From Pristionchus mayeri (Eukaryota; Nematoda; Chromadorea; Rhabditida; Neodiplogasteridae): 64,000 nucleotides of DNA. Under the pieces are notes generated by a model. The model saw only the letters and a program-made list of their open reading frames with translations. It was not told where the DNA came from and did no database searches. Positions 22,108-34,300 of this stretch are shown here, in pieces. The position numbers and the translations under genes are program-made. The DNA lies in contig BTRK01000001.1 of assembly GCA_036245805.1 (NCBI GenBank), positions 5,766,001 to 5,830,000 of the forward strand. Direction: 5' to 3'. Each line of letters begins with the position of its first letter. Position 1 is the stretch's first letter.

Positions 22108-23252
22108 CATAACACGCGTGTCGCCTAAGAATCGAATAAAATCGGGCTGTTCTAGGCACAATTTTTGACCCCTACTTCTTTGCCCATTTTTTGATAGTCC
22201 ATAGGGTCCCTCACAAGACAGCGTCGAGCTTTTTGGTGTAACTCTTATTTCTGACCTTAGGTCATCAAAGTTTTTATGGTCCCAAAAATGCAAACTTTGG
22301 AGCCTCACAGCTCACTTAAAAATAAATATTACGACAAACTGAAAAGAACGATTTGTTCCTAGGATCCATAACAGTGTCCCTAGCCAATTGGGCTGCCAAT
22401 ATTTTAATTTGCATTTTCGTTAATCGATTAAAATTAATCATTTTCACCACAAATCGAAGCCCAGGTTGATTTTATGCTCCAGACCTAGATCTCGGAAAGA
22501 CGAATCGAATGATATGCTAAACACCTATCATAAAGTGGTGTGTTCGTAAGTTAACGGTATTATTAGCTTTTCATTCCTAGTTTCGAAGAGTGATGAGTCA
22601 TCACTAATCCATCGTTCGCCCTCTAATTTCCCGCTCGCACGCGCGGAATGAGAGGGCTGAGCACCCTTTTCTAATATGTTTTACGCTCATTATGTAGCGG
22701 ATAAGCATTGGTTGATGTAGTGCACCTGAAACATAATCAAACCTAAAACGATAAGAGGAATCAAATTAGTGATGACTCATCACTCAGGATTGAAAGTTAA
22801 TAATTGCGTTAACTTACGAACACACCACTTTATGATAGGTGTTTAGCATATCATTCGATTCGCCTTTCCGAGATCTAGGTCTTGAGTATAAAATCAACCT
22901 GGGCTTCGATTTGTGGTGAAAATGATTAATTTTAATCGATTAACGAAAATGCAAATTAAAATATTGGCAGCCCAATTGGCTAGGGACACTGTTATGGATC
23001 CTAGGAACAAATCGTTCTTTTCAGTTTGTCATAAAATTTATTTTGAAACGAGCTGTGAGGCTCCAAAGTTTGCATTTTTGGGACCATAAAAACTTTAATG
23101 ACCTAAATAAGGTCAGAAATAAGAGATATGACAAAAAGCTCGACGCTATCTTGTGAGGGACCCTATGGACTATCCAAAAATGTCATTTGCACATTTTCGA
23201 CCTTGCTGTTGTGAATTAGTATATTTGATTCTTAGATGACACGCGTGATAAA
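22108..23252. mobile_element. Foldback element, 1.15 kb
   Basis: ACACGCGTGTCGCCTAAGAA on the left returns inverted as TTCTTAGATGACACGCGTG on the right, and arms of about 550 bp pair with few mismatches around a short loop near 22680-22720. No coding sequence is visible. Confidence 0.85.
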
Positions 23253-24347
23253 CTACTAATATTTTCAGGGATTATTTTGATTGCAACATTCACGTTAATA
23301 AACACATTTTGAAACTCAACCCGATCAGCCAGATCAACCAAGTAGCCTGATTTTTTCGGGTTCAGATCAACAGATCCCTCCAAAAATCGTCTTTTTTTAT
23401 CTCCCTAAGTAAATCACTATTTTGTATCAGTCACTCGTAATGAGGGCGTATGGGATGTGCAGTAGGTATACCTTCGCTCGAAATAACTCTCTTAATTCCG
23501 CACACTCTCTCACCAATCTGTCCGGGGAGAGAGTACGTACTTACCAAAAAACTCCTCTCATCCCGCATCTCCCAAAGGCAAACATTTATGGATTTCAGCT
23601 GCATCATTGATGAATGGATAAGGATCCAAATAAACATCGAAACAATGGCTAGTTAAATATCCGTTCTTGTATTTTTTTGTTGTTTTCCCCTTACTCCTCG
23701 TCTCCACCAAAAAATATACACAATCGAGCAAAATGAAAAAATCTTTTGAAACTCAAGCGCTTCTCATGATCAGGCAATACATCGAAAACCCCTTGCCAGT
23801 TCCTAGCTACTGGCTTTATGTATTCGCGCATTAACTTGTTAAAGATATATGTATAACCATTGGAATGCATAACACATTCTAACGACAGTATGCAATGCGC
23901 ATATATGTAGTTATTCTTGAATAATACAGCTCCATTCATATAAGCAATCGATTCACATATCAGCGCATTCGCAATCGAGTCATAAGGAAAGATATTTTTT
24001 TTGAGGGAGATGGATCGCTATTTTCGCGCCGATATCCAAAAAAGTTTTAACAGTGGATATTGCTTCCCCTCATTCTTTAAGTCTCATCATCACTTTCAAA
24101 AATTGGATACTATCTCAACTGCCGAGGACATATGACATCCGTTCTCTTCCCGTTCAGATCTCCGGAGCAAGCGGGGGAGGAGAGAGCGTAGAGCGGTAAG
24201 AGTGTCAGTAGAGAAGGCGAGAGTGTACGAGATGGAGATAGTGGACGCCTTTCCAGGCATGGAGAATTCTCAAAGAAGAGCGCATCTCTGGTTGGCCCCT
24301 TCCATTTGCTTGCCCTGAATTTGAGGTAAATGCAAGGGACATCCCGA

Positions 24348-24500
24348 CTAGGGTTCCGTAATTGGGCGTCATTAGGCATCTTTTGAATAATTTTCGGATG
24401 TGTATCATGTACAATATATAGTATGCATATATAGTGCACATGAAACGTATCTGAAAATGATTCAAAAGATGCCCAATTGCGCCCAATTCCGAAACCCTAA
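24348..24500. repeat. CTAGGGTTC-ended hairpin MITE, copy c
   Basis: The ends CTAGGGTTCCGTAATTGGGC and the inverse (ending CCGAAACCCTAA) enclose arms with TTTTGAATAATTTTCGGAT and a loop containing repeated TATATAG. It is closely related to the copy at 20173. Confidence 0.7.
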
Positions 24501-24793
24501 TCCCGACTTCACGACTGGGCTCGCGGGAGAACACTACTAGGCCTGTATGTGAGAGAGAGAGTGTGCAAAGTGAAGAGAGCGGGCTGTTTGAAAAGATGCA
24601 AATTTCGGCAAACTGTTGATAGTTTCAGGAATAATTTTTAAATGTTTATTGTCGATAGCTCAAGCCAGCTCACGGCTAATGAGCACCAATTGAAACTCAT
24701 CCGCTTATACAGAGATAGCAATAGCAAGGATAATTTTTAAAATGCAATTTCGAATTTTTCTCCATCACCGTTCTCTCGGTTATACACGCTCTC

Positions 24794-25352
24794 GGGGGGG
24801 GGGGGGGGTGACAAAACCGCAACCGACAAAACCGCAACGGAACGCCGTTCGTTGGGGAGTTGGTCTTGCTACTTGGGAGTTGTTTCATTGTAACAAATAT
24901 GTGCTCATCTACACCACCCTGTTTAGATCACCTGACAATTCGATCTTGAATTTAGCTCTCTATCACCGTATAGGGTTCATGGTCCAAAATTGAGTATTTT
25001 AGTGGAAAACCGTGGTTCGATAAAGACAACGTACCGTAGCCAATCGATATAACATTACTCCAGGAACTACTGCAACCCATCAACATGGATATCTATTGGA
25101 GACAGCATTTGCGGTTTATATAACCATGATTTTCCAATCAAATTCCCAATTTTGGACCATGAACCCCTATACGGTGATAGAAAGCGAAACTCAACATCGA
25201 ATTGTAAGATGATCTAAACAGGGTGTTGTAGAGGAGCGCACACTTGTTACAATGAAAAAACTCAAAAAACTCCCAAGTGACAAGACCAACTCCCCAGCGA
25301 ACGGCGCTCCGTTGCGGTTTTGTCGGTTGCGGTTTTGTCACCCCCCCCCCCC
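24794..25352. mobile_element. Foldback element with poly-G/poly-C ends and 8-bp target duplication
   Basis: The element starts with a run of about 15 G followed by TGACAAAACCGCAACCG and ends with the inverted sequence and a run of C. ACGCTCTC flanks both sides (24786-24793 and 25353-25360) as a direct repeat. The centre is near 25070. A second member with the same ends lies at 34538-34883. An 8-9 bp duplication suggests a hAT- or Mutator-mobilised non-autonomous element. Confidence 0.85.
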
Positions 25353-27179
25353 ACGCTCTCGTCGGGAGAGAGCCGAGAGATCAAGTAAAATTGAGATTAA
25401 AATGGCATCTTTCCTCTTCAGTGGAGAGTGCTCCAAAGACATGAGAAAAGCGCATGTATGGTCATACGGTATTGTATAACTTCATCATAGCAGAAGTGGT
25501 AGTGAACCATATTGCCTAAGTTTAGAGATACTTCAGAGCCAGCATCGAATGTAGGGCGAAGTTGATTCCTTACTGATATTTATATTTTTTACTTGCGTTC
25601 CACCACATAACTAGAAATACAAACACTCACGCCTAATGAAAATCGAATGAAACTCATCAACTGTCCGTATGGCGAGTCAATGCGCCGATTAGTAAAATTC
25701 TAAAACAACGTTTAAAAACTCTCCTATCAAACCTGAATTATTCGCGATCCTCTTCCCTCCCCTTCGTCTCCACTTTCAAAGCTCGTAAACTCTCTCCACT
25801 TCCGAGGCTACGTGACAGCCGCTCTCTTCGTTCCACACGCTCTCTCAACGAGGCAGAAAGCGATAGAGCGTTGTGAGAGTGAGAATGGGAAGAATGCAAA
25901 ATTGCAAAAAAAAAGAGAGTAGCTGAAGCCTTGCTTCTCTAGCGTAGACAGTTCTCCTATGAAAATAAGACAGCGCATCTCTGGTCCTGTTTCACACAAT
26001 TTCATGTTTTTTTTTTCAATCTAAAGTCAACCAGATCCAACAATCACCGACAATATAGAGGGAACAGTAGATTAATTATTGATATTTATATTTTTCACTG
26101 TGAAACATACACTAAACAAAAATGCAAACAATCATATCTAATGAAAATCGTCTGAAACTCATCCGCTGGTCTTCGCATGCTGAGCCAATAGGACGGATAA
26201 TGATAAGCAACACGCTCAAATTATATAACATCTTGTAATTTTCGAAAGTCCAGGAATGATAATTATCGGTAGAAATTTCATCGTAATTATTATCATATCG
26301 GATGGAGCGAGAGGGTATATGGGAATTGTGATATCGATAATATCTTTCCGTACAAGAATATTGTTCGCTGATTAAACTCCTTCCAAAACAGTGGATTCGC
26401 TTTGGAGAAAACAGTTTCAACCGTCTTATATTGTTTACGTCTATCGCAATTGACATTTATTTCTTTCAGTGGCTATTGCCAATCAAACGGAGCAATGGGA
26501 CACTGAGAATCGAGAGAGAACGAGGTCCTCTTCTCTCCCTCTCATTCCTACTCTCAACGCTCGTAAACTCTATCCACTGCCGAGGAGACGTGGCAGCCGC
26601 TCTCCCCGTTCACCATGCTCTATCTTGCTGAAGCTCAGAGGGCGAAAGAGATCGCAGAAGTGAGAATTATAGTACAGATAAGGAGATATACAGGGAAATG
26701 GTAGAGTGCCTTGTCTGAGAGAGTGTCTGAGAGTGCCTTTAGGGAACGAATCCTGATTGGTGGAGGGCTTTTCCGCAATCTATAGAGACACCTGGCGTTA
26801 ATACAGCATGCAAACATAAAAAAAAACGAAATGTGTAATTTAGCACGACAAGTCCCTCCAAAGTGAGTAGCATCCACATTTAGATCATACTCGATGCTGT
26901 CAGATTGTTTTTTAAAAATTATTTTGATCGCAAATGTGAACTAAAGAAATGAATAGTCAGTGCAAAAGAAAACCGTCAGAAACTCATCTGAAACTGAAAC
27001 TGAAGTTCATCACTAATGAAAACTAAATTTTGAAATTTACTCCGGGTACTCAATGGCGGTAACTGTGGTTACTATTCAATGCTATTATTGAATAACATAA
27101 TGTTAATTGGAAAAAAATATTAATTAATAGCCCAATGCTTATGAGTGATAACACGACCATCTCTATTTAGCACACTGTT

Positions 27180-28363
27180 CGCCATTCAGGACCAAGAGAT
27201 AATATCACGCCTCTCACGAGAGAATCGACTTAAAATGACTGATCTTGGGAAAGGGGGCATTTTTGGATATCAAGTTTTCGATGGTTTTGAGCTTCCCTTG
27301 ACTCAACTAAGACCACCCTAACCGGAATAGTTCATACAACTATTCCTCTTCGAGTTGCTGCACCGGTCGCTCATCCACCTCTTACTTTTCTGATCACTTA
27401 GAACACTTCATAATTAAGTTATAACGCGCATTTCTGGTTTCCCCAGCTAACTTTCGATGCTATATCGACCAATGTAGTTCATTGGGCCATGATTGCATTT
27501 TCGGTGGCACCACATACAACGAGGTGTAATTTGAAAACCGCTCGAAAAATATCTTGAATTTGTATATGGTGAATGTAGTTTTCCGAGTCGATTCGATTGA
27601 GGGGCTTATGCTCCCATATCTCGGGAGGTAAGTTAGTTCCGCGTGCGAAAAAACATTTTCAAATGATTTGAACTTATTTTTGACAGTGGATTTTAATTAA
27701 ATTTCCCCGCTCTGACAGTGTTGAGTCGCTCGGTTTTTCAAATACGTTTCACTGAATCACTGGAATGTGTAATCTTTTCACCCATTCATTCCGTGACACG
27801 TATTTGAAAAACCGAGCGACTCAACACTGTCAGAGCGGAATGAGAGACAATTTAATTAAAATCCACTGTCAAAAATAAGTTCAAATCATTTGAAAATGTT
27901 TTTCGCATGTGGAACTAACTTACCTCCCGAGATATGGGAGCATAAACCCCGCAATCGAATCGTCTCGGAAAACTACATCTACCACATAAAAAATTAATTT
28001 TTCGAGCGGTTTTCAAAATACACCTCGTTGAATGTAGATCCACCAAAAATGCAATCATGGCCTTATGAATTATATTGATCGATAGAGCATCGAAAGTTAG
28101 CTGGGGAAGCCAGAAATGAGCGTTATAACTTAATTCCGAAGTGTTCTAAGTGATCGGCAAAGTAAGAGGTGATTGAACGACCGGTGCAGCAACTCGAAGA
28201 TGAATGGTTGTATGAACTATTCCGGTTAGGGGGGTCTTAGTTGAGTCAAGGGAAGCTCAAAACCATCGAAAACCCGATAGCCAAAATTGACCCCTTTCCC
28301 AAGATCAGATCGATTCTCTCGTGAGGGGCGTGATATGCTCTGAATTTGTAGCAATGGCGATTC
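27180..28363. mobile_element. Foldback element, 1.2 kb
   Basis: The left arm (TATCACGCCTCTCACGAGAG near 27210) returns inverted near 28318-28340. The innermost arms are GAGTCGCTCGGTTTTTCAAA (27723) and its inverse ending at 27826. It contains no coding sequence. The array markers continue on both sides, so it inserted into the array. Confidence 0.85.
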
Positions 28364-29890
28364 TGCCCCAATCTATACCCGGTAGCTTACCTGAAGAAGC
28401 TAGAGAGCAATCATGAGAACGAGGTCCCTTGCTGCCCCTCTCATCCCCACTCTCCACGATCGTAAACTCTATCAACTGTCCAGGCTACGTGACAGCCGCT
28501 CTATTCGTTCCACATCCTCCCTAATCAGAAGGCGGGAGAGCTCGCAACATGGAGAGAGCAGCTGCCACCTCGCCTCTCAAGCTTGGAGAGTTCGCCGAGA
28601 CTGCGAAGAATCTCTTTCTTTTGTATAATCTCTAGCAGCAGCTGGCAGCTAGAGATTGTGTACTATGAAGAGATCAGATGCGAGAGAATCTCATGAGGAG
28701 AATGGATAATCAAAATCTACAAATTATACTACAGTAAAACTGTTATCCTTGGATAGAATAAACGTATTGACATTTGAACAAATTGTTGAAGTTTTGAGGC
28801 TTTGATATTTTTAAGGTCACTCCATGCTCGTCAAACTAAATAATGCAATATTCACGGCTAATGAACATCACCTGAAACTCAAGCGTTTTTCAGATGATCT
28901 GCCAATGAGCATGAGATTGAGTTCTACAGAATCCAATCAATAAAGTTAACGCTGCCTGAGATTTCGAGAGGGTGTGTGGGAAATGAAGAGACGATCCGAA
29001 TTACGAACGCTAGTCTATAATGACCTGCGGGCATGGAAGGTCAGGTCTTCACGATTTCTATTATGTTTGTATGTTTTTTTTTGATTGCGATCAAGATCAC
29101 TACTGAAATGCATATACAACCGTATACAATGAGAACCGTGTGAAACGTATCCTCATTTCTGTTAATGTATCGGAGATCGTCGAAATGTACAACGTCATCC
29201 TCCTAGATACAGTCCGTAACGAAACCCAGTTCAGCTACTTACAATGACACCATATTTTTGGCAATACTTATGCACCCCTCTGCAGAATTCTGTGTTTGCT
29301 GCTGGATTTATCGTAAAGGACTGGTTTTGCATGGATAGTTTCCCCTGAAGAAGCGGTGGAACACGTGTAGTGGAGAGAGGCCCCACTTAGAAGCTGTTCA
29401 ATTCAGACGCACTCTCTCGGGTACACAGCAGACGAGATAAAATGCAGAAGTGAGAGAGAACCACTTGAAGATCTACATTTGACTGCTAGTAACGTTCAGA
29501 GTTTCTCACATGCAGTTGGGAGAGTGTATCTAGCCCTAACCTAATGTATTGCATCTTAAAGAAGGATTCTCAGCCAACATTAATGGTTTGAAATATGTTT
29601 CTAATAGGATAGAACTCTCTTCAAGTCGCGTGCTCTCACTCTCGTTGCCTGATATTCAGGTTCACTTGGCATTTAAGTAACTGGTCACAACATGCGTCAA
29701 ATAAATACAATCGGTTTTCGGGATTCCTGTGAGGTTTTGGTTAGACTAAAAACTGTTTTGTCTCATTTTAGTTGTATTGAGTGTAGAAGCGATAGAGTAT
29801 GGGGAATGTATAGCTAGGTCTCCCTTCTCCCATCTTCCACTATCCGCAAACGCACAATCTCTCCTCTGCCGACTCTGGTTTTTCGCAGCC

Positions 29891-30060
29891 AGTTACTGGG
29901 GAGACCACCAACAACTGATCAGGGCACTGATTAGCAACTGTTTGCCCCCATTCTAACTGGTTAACCAGTTGTTAGCTATTGTTGACCAGTTGTTAACCAG
30001 TTAGAGTGGGCGGAGCTTAGGCTAACCAGTGCCCTGACCAGTTGTTTCCGGGTGCTCCAG
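29891..30060. repeat. Palindrome built on CAACTGGTTA
   Basis: Repeated CAACTGGTTA and TAACCAGTTG blocks are arranged as an inverted repeat around about 29975, with outer GATCAGGGCACTG against CAGTGCCCTGACC. It lies within the CTCTC-rich array. Confidence 0.7.
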
Positions 30061-31300
30061 CAACTGGTTGCGGGTAACCAGATGAGGCTATGTGACAGAA
30101 AAGGCAAGAGAGTGCTGTGAGAGTGAGAGTTTCATTAAAAAGAGAGATGAAGCAAAATTGAGATTGAGAAATTATGTAGATTGCATCTTGCTTCTCCTGC
30201 GTAGACAGTTCTTCGAGGAAAAGACTGCGCTTCTCTGGACCTTCTGTATTTTTTTAAATTTCATGAATTCGCCAATCCAAATTATACCACATACAACACT
30301 CATCGAAATTAGGGCGAACAGTTGATCATTTATTAATATTTGAATGAGATCTCACGACATCACTATAAATACAAACAACCACACCTAATGAAAGTCGTTT
30401 GAAACCCATCTGTTGTATGGATACTCAGCCAATGAGTAGAAACAAACATGCAACAAGATATTGTCAAACTCTCCAATCTAATCAAAATTTTTCGAAAATA
30501 TTTAAATTAAATTATATTTAAATAATTAATTCAATTTCATCAAAATACTGCCATAGCGGATAAAGCGAGAGAACATGCGGAGAGTTATAAATCGATTTTT
30601 TTGTGTCTCGCAATTTACACATTTTTTTTATTTCGGGCGCTATTTCCAATAAGAGGAAGCGATGGATTATTGGGAAATGAGTTCAAGGCCCTCTTCTCCT
30701 CCTCGTCCCCACTTTCAAAGCTCGTAAACTCTCTCCACTTCCGAGGCTACGTGGCAGCCGCTCTCTTCGTTCCAAGTGCTATCTAGTCGGGACAGAGAAG
30801 GCGAGAGAGCACGTAAACTGGAGAGAGTAGCTGCCAGCTTGTCTCTCTCGCGTAGAGAGTTCCCTTACGATGCGTATCTGGCCCCCTTCTCCATAGCCTC
30901 ATCTGGAGACGAGAGAGTGTGTAAAATTAAGAGAGCAGAATGGGTAGGATCTCATCTCTAGTTGTTGCCTAGTCTGGCTCTCCTCTTTTTGAACACTCTC
31001 TCGCAGGTTAGAGCTGAGAGAGTCAGACGATGGCTCTTGTTGCCCCCTCTCGCCTGGCATGCCCGGTGTAACAGAGCGAGGCGAGTGTTCAGGGCCGCAT
31101 TTTGAAGAGGGAGGAAGCCTTCAAGACAACACGTCGGCCTGCCTAGTTTTATTTTGAAATTTGTATTTGTTTGTAGAAAAGCATGTTGATTTTCGGATCA
31201 TTAAGGACTAGCAACTTAGAACAAATTCATAATCTCCATTTGTCTTTGCTATGTTGATGAGTTTATTTCTCAGATTGATCGCTGACTCCTAATTAATTCC

Positions 31301-31304
31301 AGGC
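31301..31304 (+). promoter_or_regulatory. Splice acceptor two bases before the gelsolin start codon
   Basis: TTCCAG ends at 31302 and ATG begins at 31305, so only GC separates the acceptor from the start. This is either the end of a 5'UTR intron or a spliced-leader trans-splice site, which in nematodes is commonly found this close to the ATG. No upstream exon is identifiable. Confidence 0.5.
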
Positions 31305-34300
31305 ATGGCACCTTACGTCACTGATCCGGTGCTAGCCAATGTGGGGAAGAAGGAGGGACTGGATGTGTGGAGGATCAATGTGGGTGCTTCATCTTTGAAC
31401 TTTGAGCTCAGCACTCACATTATTATGGGTGTTCTCCCTAGCTGCAGTGTTATGCGCGCAAAATGCATGCACATTTTTTGATGAATCGCTTTAAAATGCA
31501 CAACCGTAATAAACGTTCGTGAAATGGCATAGGAAAATCAATATTTTGAAGAAGAACACTCTCGAACCCGTACCAGCTGGTCAACAAGGTACGTTCTTCG
31601 ATGGAGATGCCTACGTCGTTCTCAATGTGAGTTGTGAATCAAATATAAAAAAAACTTGAATAAACATAGATGTTTTTGTTTTTTTTTATTGTGAAGATGA
31701 ATCCGAAAATGATTATTTTCACCGATTGAGTCACATTTTGTGTAGAACGTGAGACGTAGTTCTTTCAAATCGATCGGAGTCTAGAAGTTTGCTTGACGAT
31801 GGCATGGAAACACTATATAGTACTGATTTTCGGTTGGACCAATCAAAGATCATGCCATTTTTTTAATGTTGATATTTTGGAAAGCTGGATTTTATTTTCG
31901 ACGAGAGAGTCGCTTTTTGTGTGCGCTGTAAAACATAATTCATTTAAATCTCTAGAAACATATGAATCATGACACTATTGTTTTTGACGAGGGGCTCACC
32001 TTTTTTGTACACTGTGAAACGTAGTTCTTTCAAATTGATCGAAAAAATATAAGTCGGAACAATTTCAAAAAAATATAAGTCGGAACAAATGAATAGGAAC
32101 AATTTCCGTTTACGAAGGGACGGAGGGAAAGGGGAGTCTTGGTGAATTTCCATGACATGGATACAGGTGGTGTGCAATGTGGGTAGGGAAAATCGCAGAA
32201 CAAGGAGAATTTTAATCCGAATGCGTATTTTTTAAGAGAAGCGAATTATGCAAAGATTGTTTTCGCCGAGTGAGTCACGTTTTGTGTACACTTTGAAACG
32301 TAGTTCTCTCAAATCGCTCGAAAAAACAGAAGTCGAGTTGGGGGGAAATTTCCGTAATTGTCGCGGTTCCTCTAAACATTACGTTTGACTTCTCAAGGTG
32401 AGGTGACAAGAACATAGTTCAAATTATTGATATTTTTTAAAAGAGATCAATATTTTTGGAAATGTTTATGGCTTCCCTATTCAGTCTACCCGCCAAGTAT
32501 GACTTTCTAGCGATGATTGTGGATAATTGTGCCACCCCTGAGCTCTTAGGAAGACAGCGTATTTATTTTTTTGAAAGTGAATCAGGGAAAATTGTTTTCA
32601 CTGCGTGAGTCACATTTTGTGTACGACGTGAAACGTAGTACTTTCAAATCATTCAGCCTTTAACTTCCGCCTTTCCTGAGGTCATTCTAGACAGGGAGAA
32701 AGAGATGATTGTAAAGAAGTATGAATGTGAAAAACGTCAAGCGATTATTGATTCAAAAAACATTCTGACAACGAACAAAGAGAGATTAATGGTGGAGGTG
32801 TATGATAATAGCTGCTTGTTATGCTACTTTTCCAATTTCAATATTTTTTTTCTCAGACCAAGAAGGGCGCTGACGTGTGGGACGTCCACTTCTGGATCGG
32901 CAAGAACGCATCGGCGGTACGATCTTAATGGGTTTATTTTTCTTAATGGGTTAATTTTTCTTAATTAACTAATTAAAGGCCAATTATGTAATTATTGTTT
33001 TAGAAAACAACACATACATATGAATTTCAGGAGGAGATGGGTACTGCTGCATCGAAGACGGTGGAGATCGATCAGGCTCTCGGCGGCTTCCCCACCCAGT
33101 ACAGGTGTGGTCTTTGATCTCTCACTCCATTTACTTCTCATTCTTTTACTTATTTGATATTTGCCTTGAAGAGATGAAAATATAAGATTCGGCCAAAAAC
33201 ATCAAAGAGTCATGTGTGATCTTTAATTTTTGATTTTTGATCTGTGATTATTCAGAGAGGTCCAGGGCCACGAGTCCGCGCTTTTCCTCTCCTACTTCAA
33301 GAACAACCTTCGGTAATGTTTTTTTCCACATCATTTTTTAAAATTTTTTTTAGAACCGAAAAGAAAGGAATCAATGCACAGCTCGTTGAATTCGATCTAA
33401 GCAGAGGCTATGAAACACATTTAGAATATAGATACCATTGAGTGGAAGGACACGGCAAAGATATCGACTCGAGCTACAGCACATTGTTAAGCCAATAAAA
33501 CGATCGAAGCGACAATTTTTAATGAAGATGTAACTGAATCATAATTAGCGATTATTAAAGGAGGCGTCAGGGCAACCGGCCGCAGATTGAGAAACGACAG
33601 GGTCACTCTCTCTCACTCGCGCGCTCTCTCGCTCCTTCCCTGAGCTATTTCCCCTGATGTCCATGGCTGGCAATCAGCAAAGTTGCGATAACTCAGTTAA
33701 GCGCAGAGATAAAAACGTGAAATTTCCATAATCTCTTATCGTTGAGGAAAGCTAGGCAATGGTAATGAAAGAGTCAAATTTTTAGTTTTGCCGATATCCC
33801 TCCTTGAAGTTACTATTAAGCATGTATTTTTAAAGGTACGCGACTGGTGGCTATGACTCTGGCTTCGACAACATCGACGACCTCATCAAGAACTTCAAGC
33901 CGAAGCTGTACAAATGCAAGGGCAAGAGGAATGTTCGATGCACGGAGGTAAACGATTAGTTAATTTAAGTATATGAAATATAATTAGAAAGCATTTAATT
34001 ATGATGTAAATAGATCAGTTGTTTACGAACAAATAGCCACCACTGCTCAAGTGACAATATTTTTTAAAAATACTCCTTTGCGAAAAACCGCGGAATGAAT
34101 CATTATTTGTTTTTTTTAAACTCACATTGATAGTATTATTGGATTTCACTTCCTTTCAAGGGCTTTAAAGACGCAGTGAAACACAACTTTTCATTGTGTA
34201 TGATATTGATTAAGCCTGCACTCGCACTTAGATATAGTTAAAGGAGAAGTAAATGCAAAATATAATAATTGAAGCTTTCATATGCACTGCCTAGATCTTT

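Larger units (their letters stand above)
20400..31200. repeat. Degenerate array of CTCTC-rich repeat units, interrupted by palindromes
   Basis: Two markers recur in the same order many times. A GTGTGAAACTCATCAGC-type segment (near 20610, 21640, 24680, 25640, 26145, 26970, 28870, 29140, 30395) is followed by a CGAGGCTACGTGACAGCCGC-type segment (near 21945, 24120, 25803, 26580, 28481, 30743). The latter sits within CTCTC/GAGAG hairpins. Spacing is roughly 0.8-1 kb where no foldback intervenes. I found no gene with joining exons across this 10.8 kb, and the ORFs here are low-complexity shadows of the repeat. The array ends just before the gelsolin start codon. Confidence 0.7.

Noticed and set aside
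30092..30325. 77-aa plus-strand ORF in the repeat array
   Set aside because: It covers a GAGAG-rich repeat unit, and the equivalent position in other units is closed by stops.
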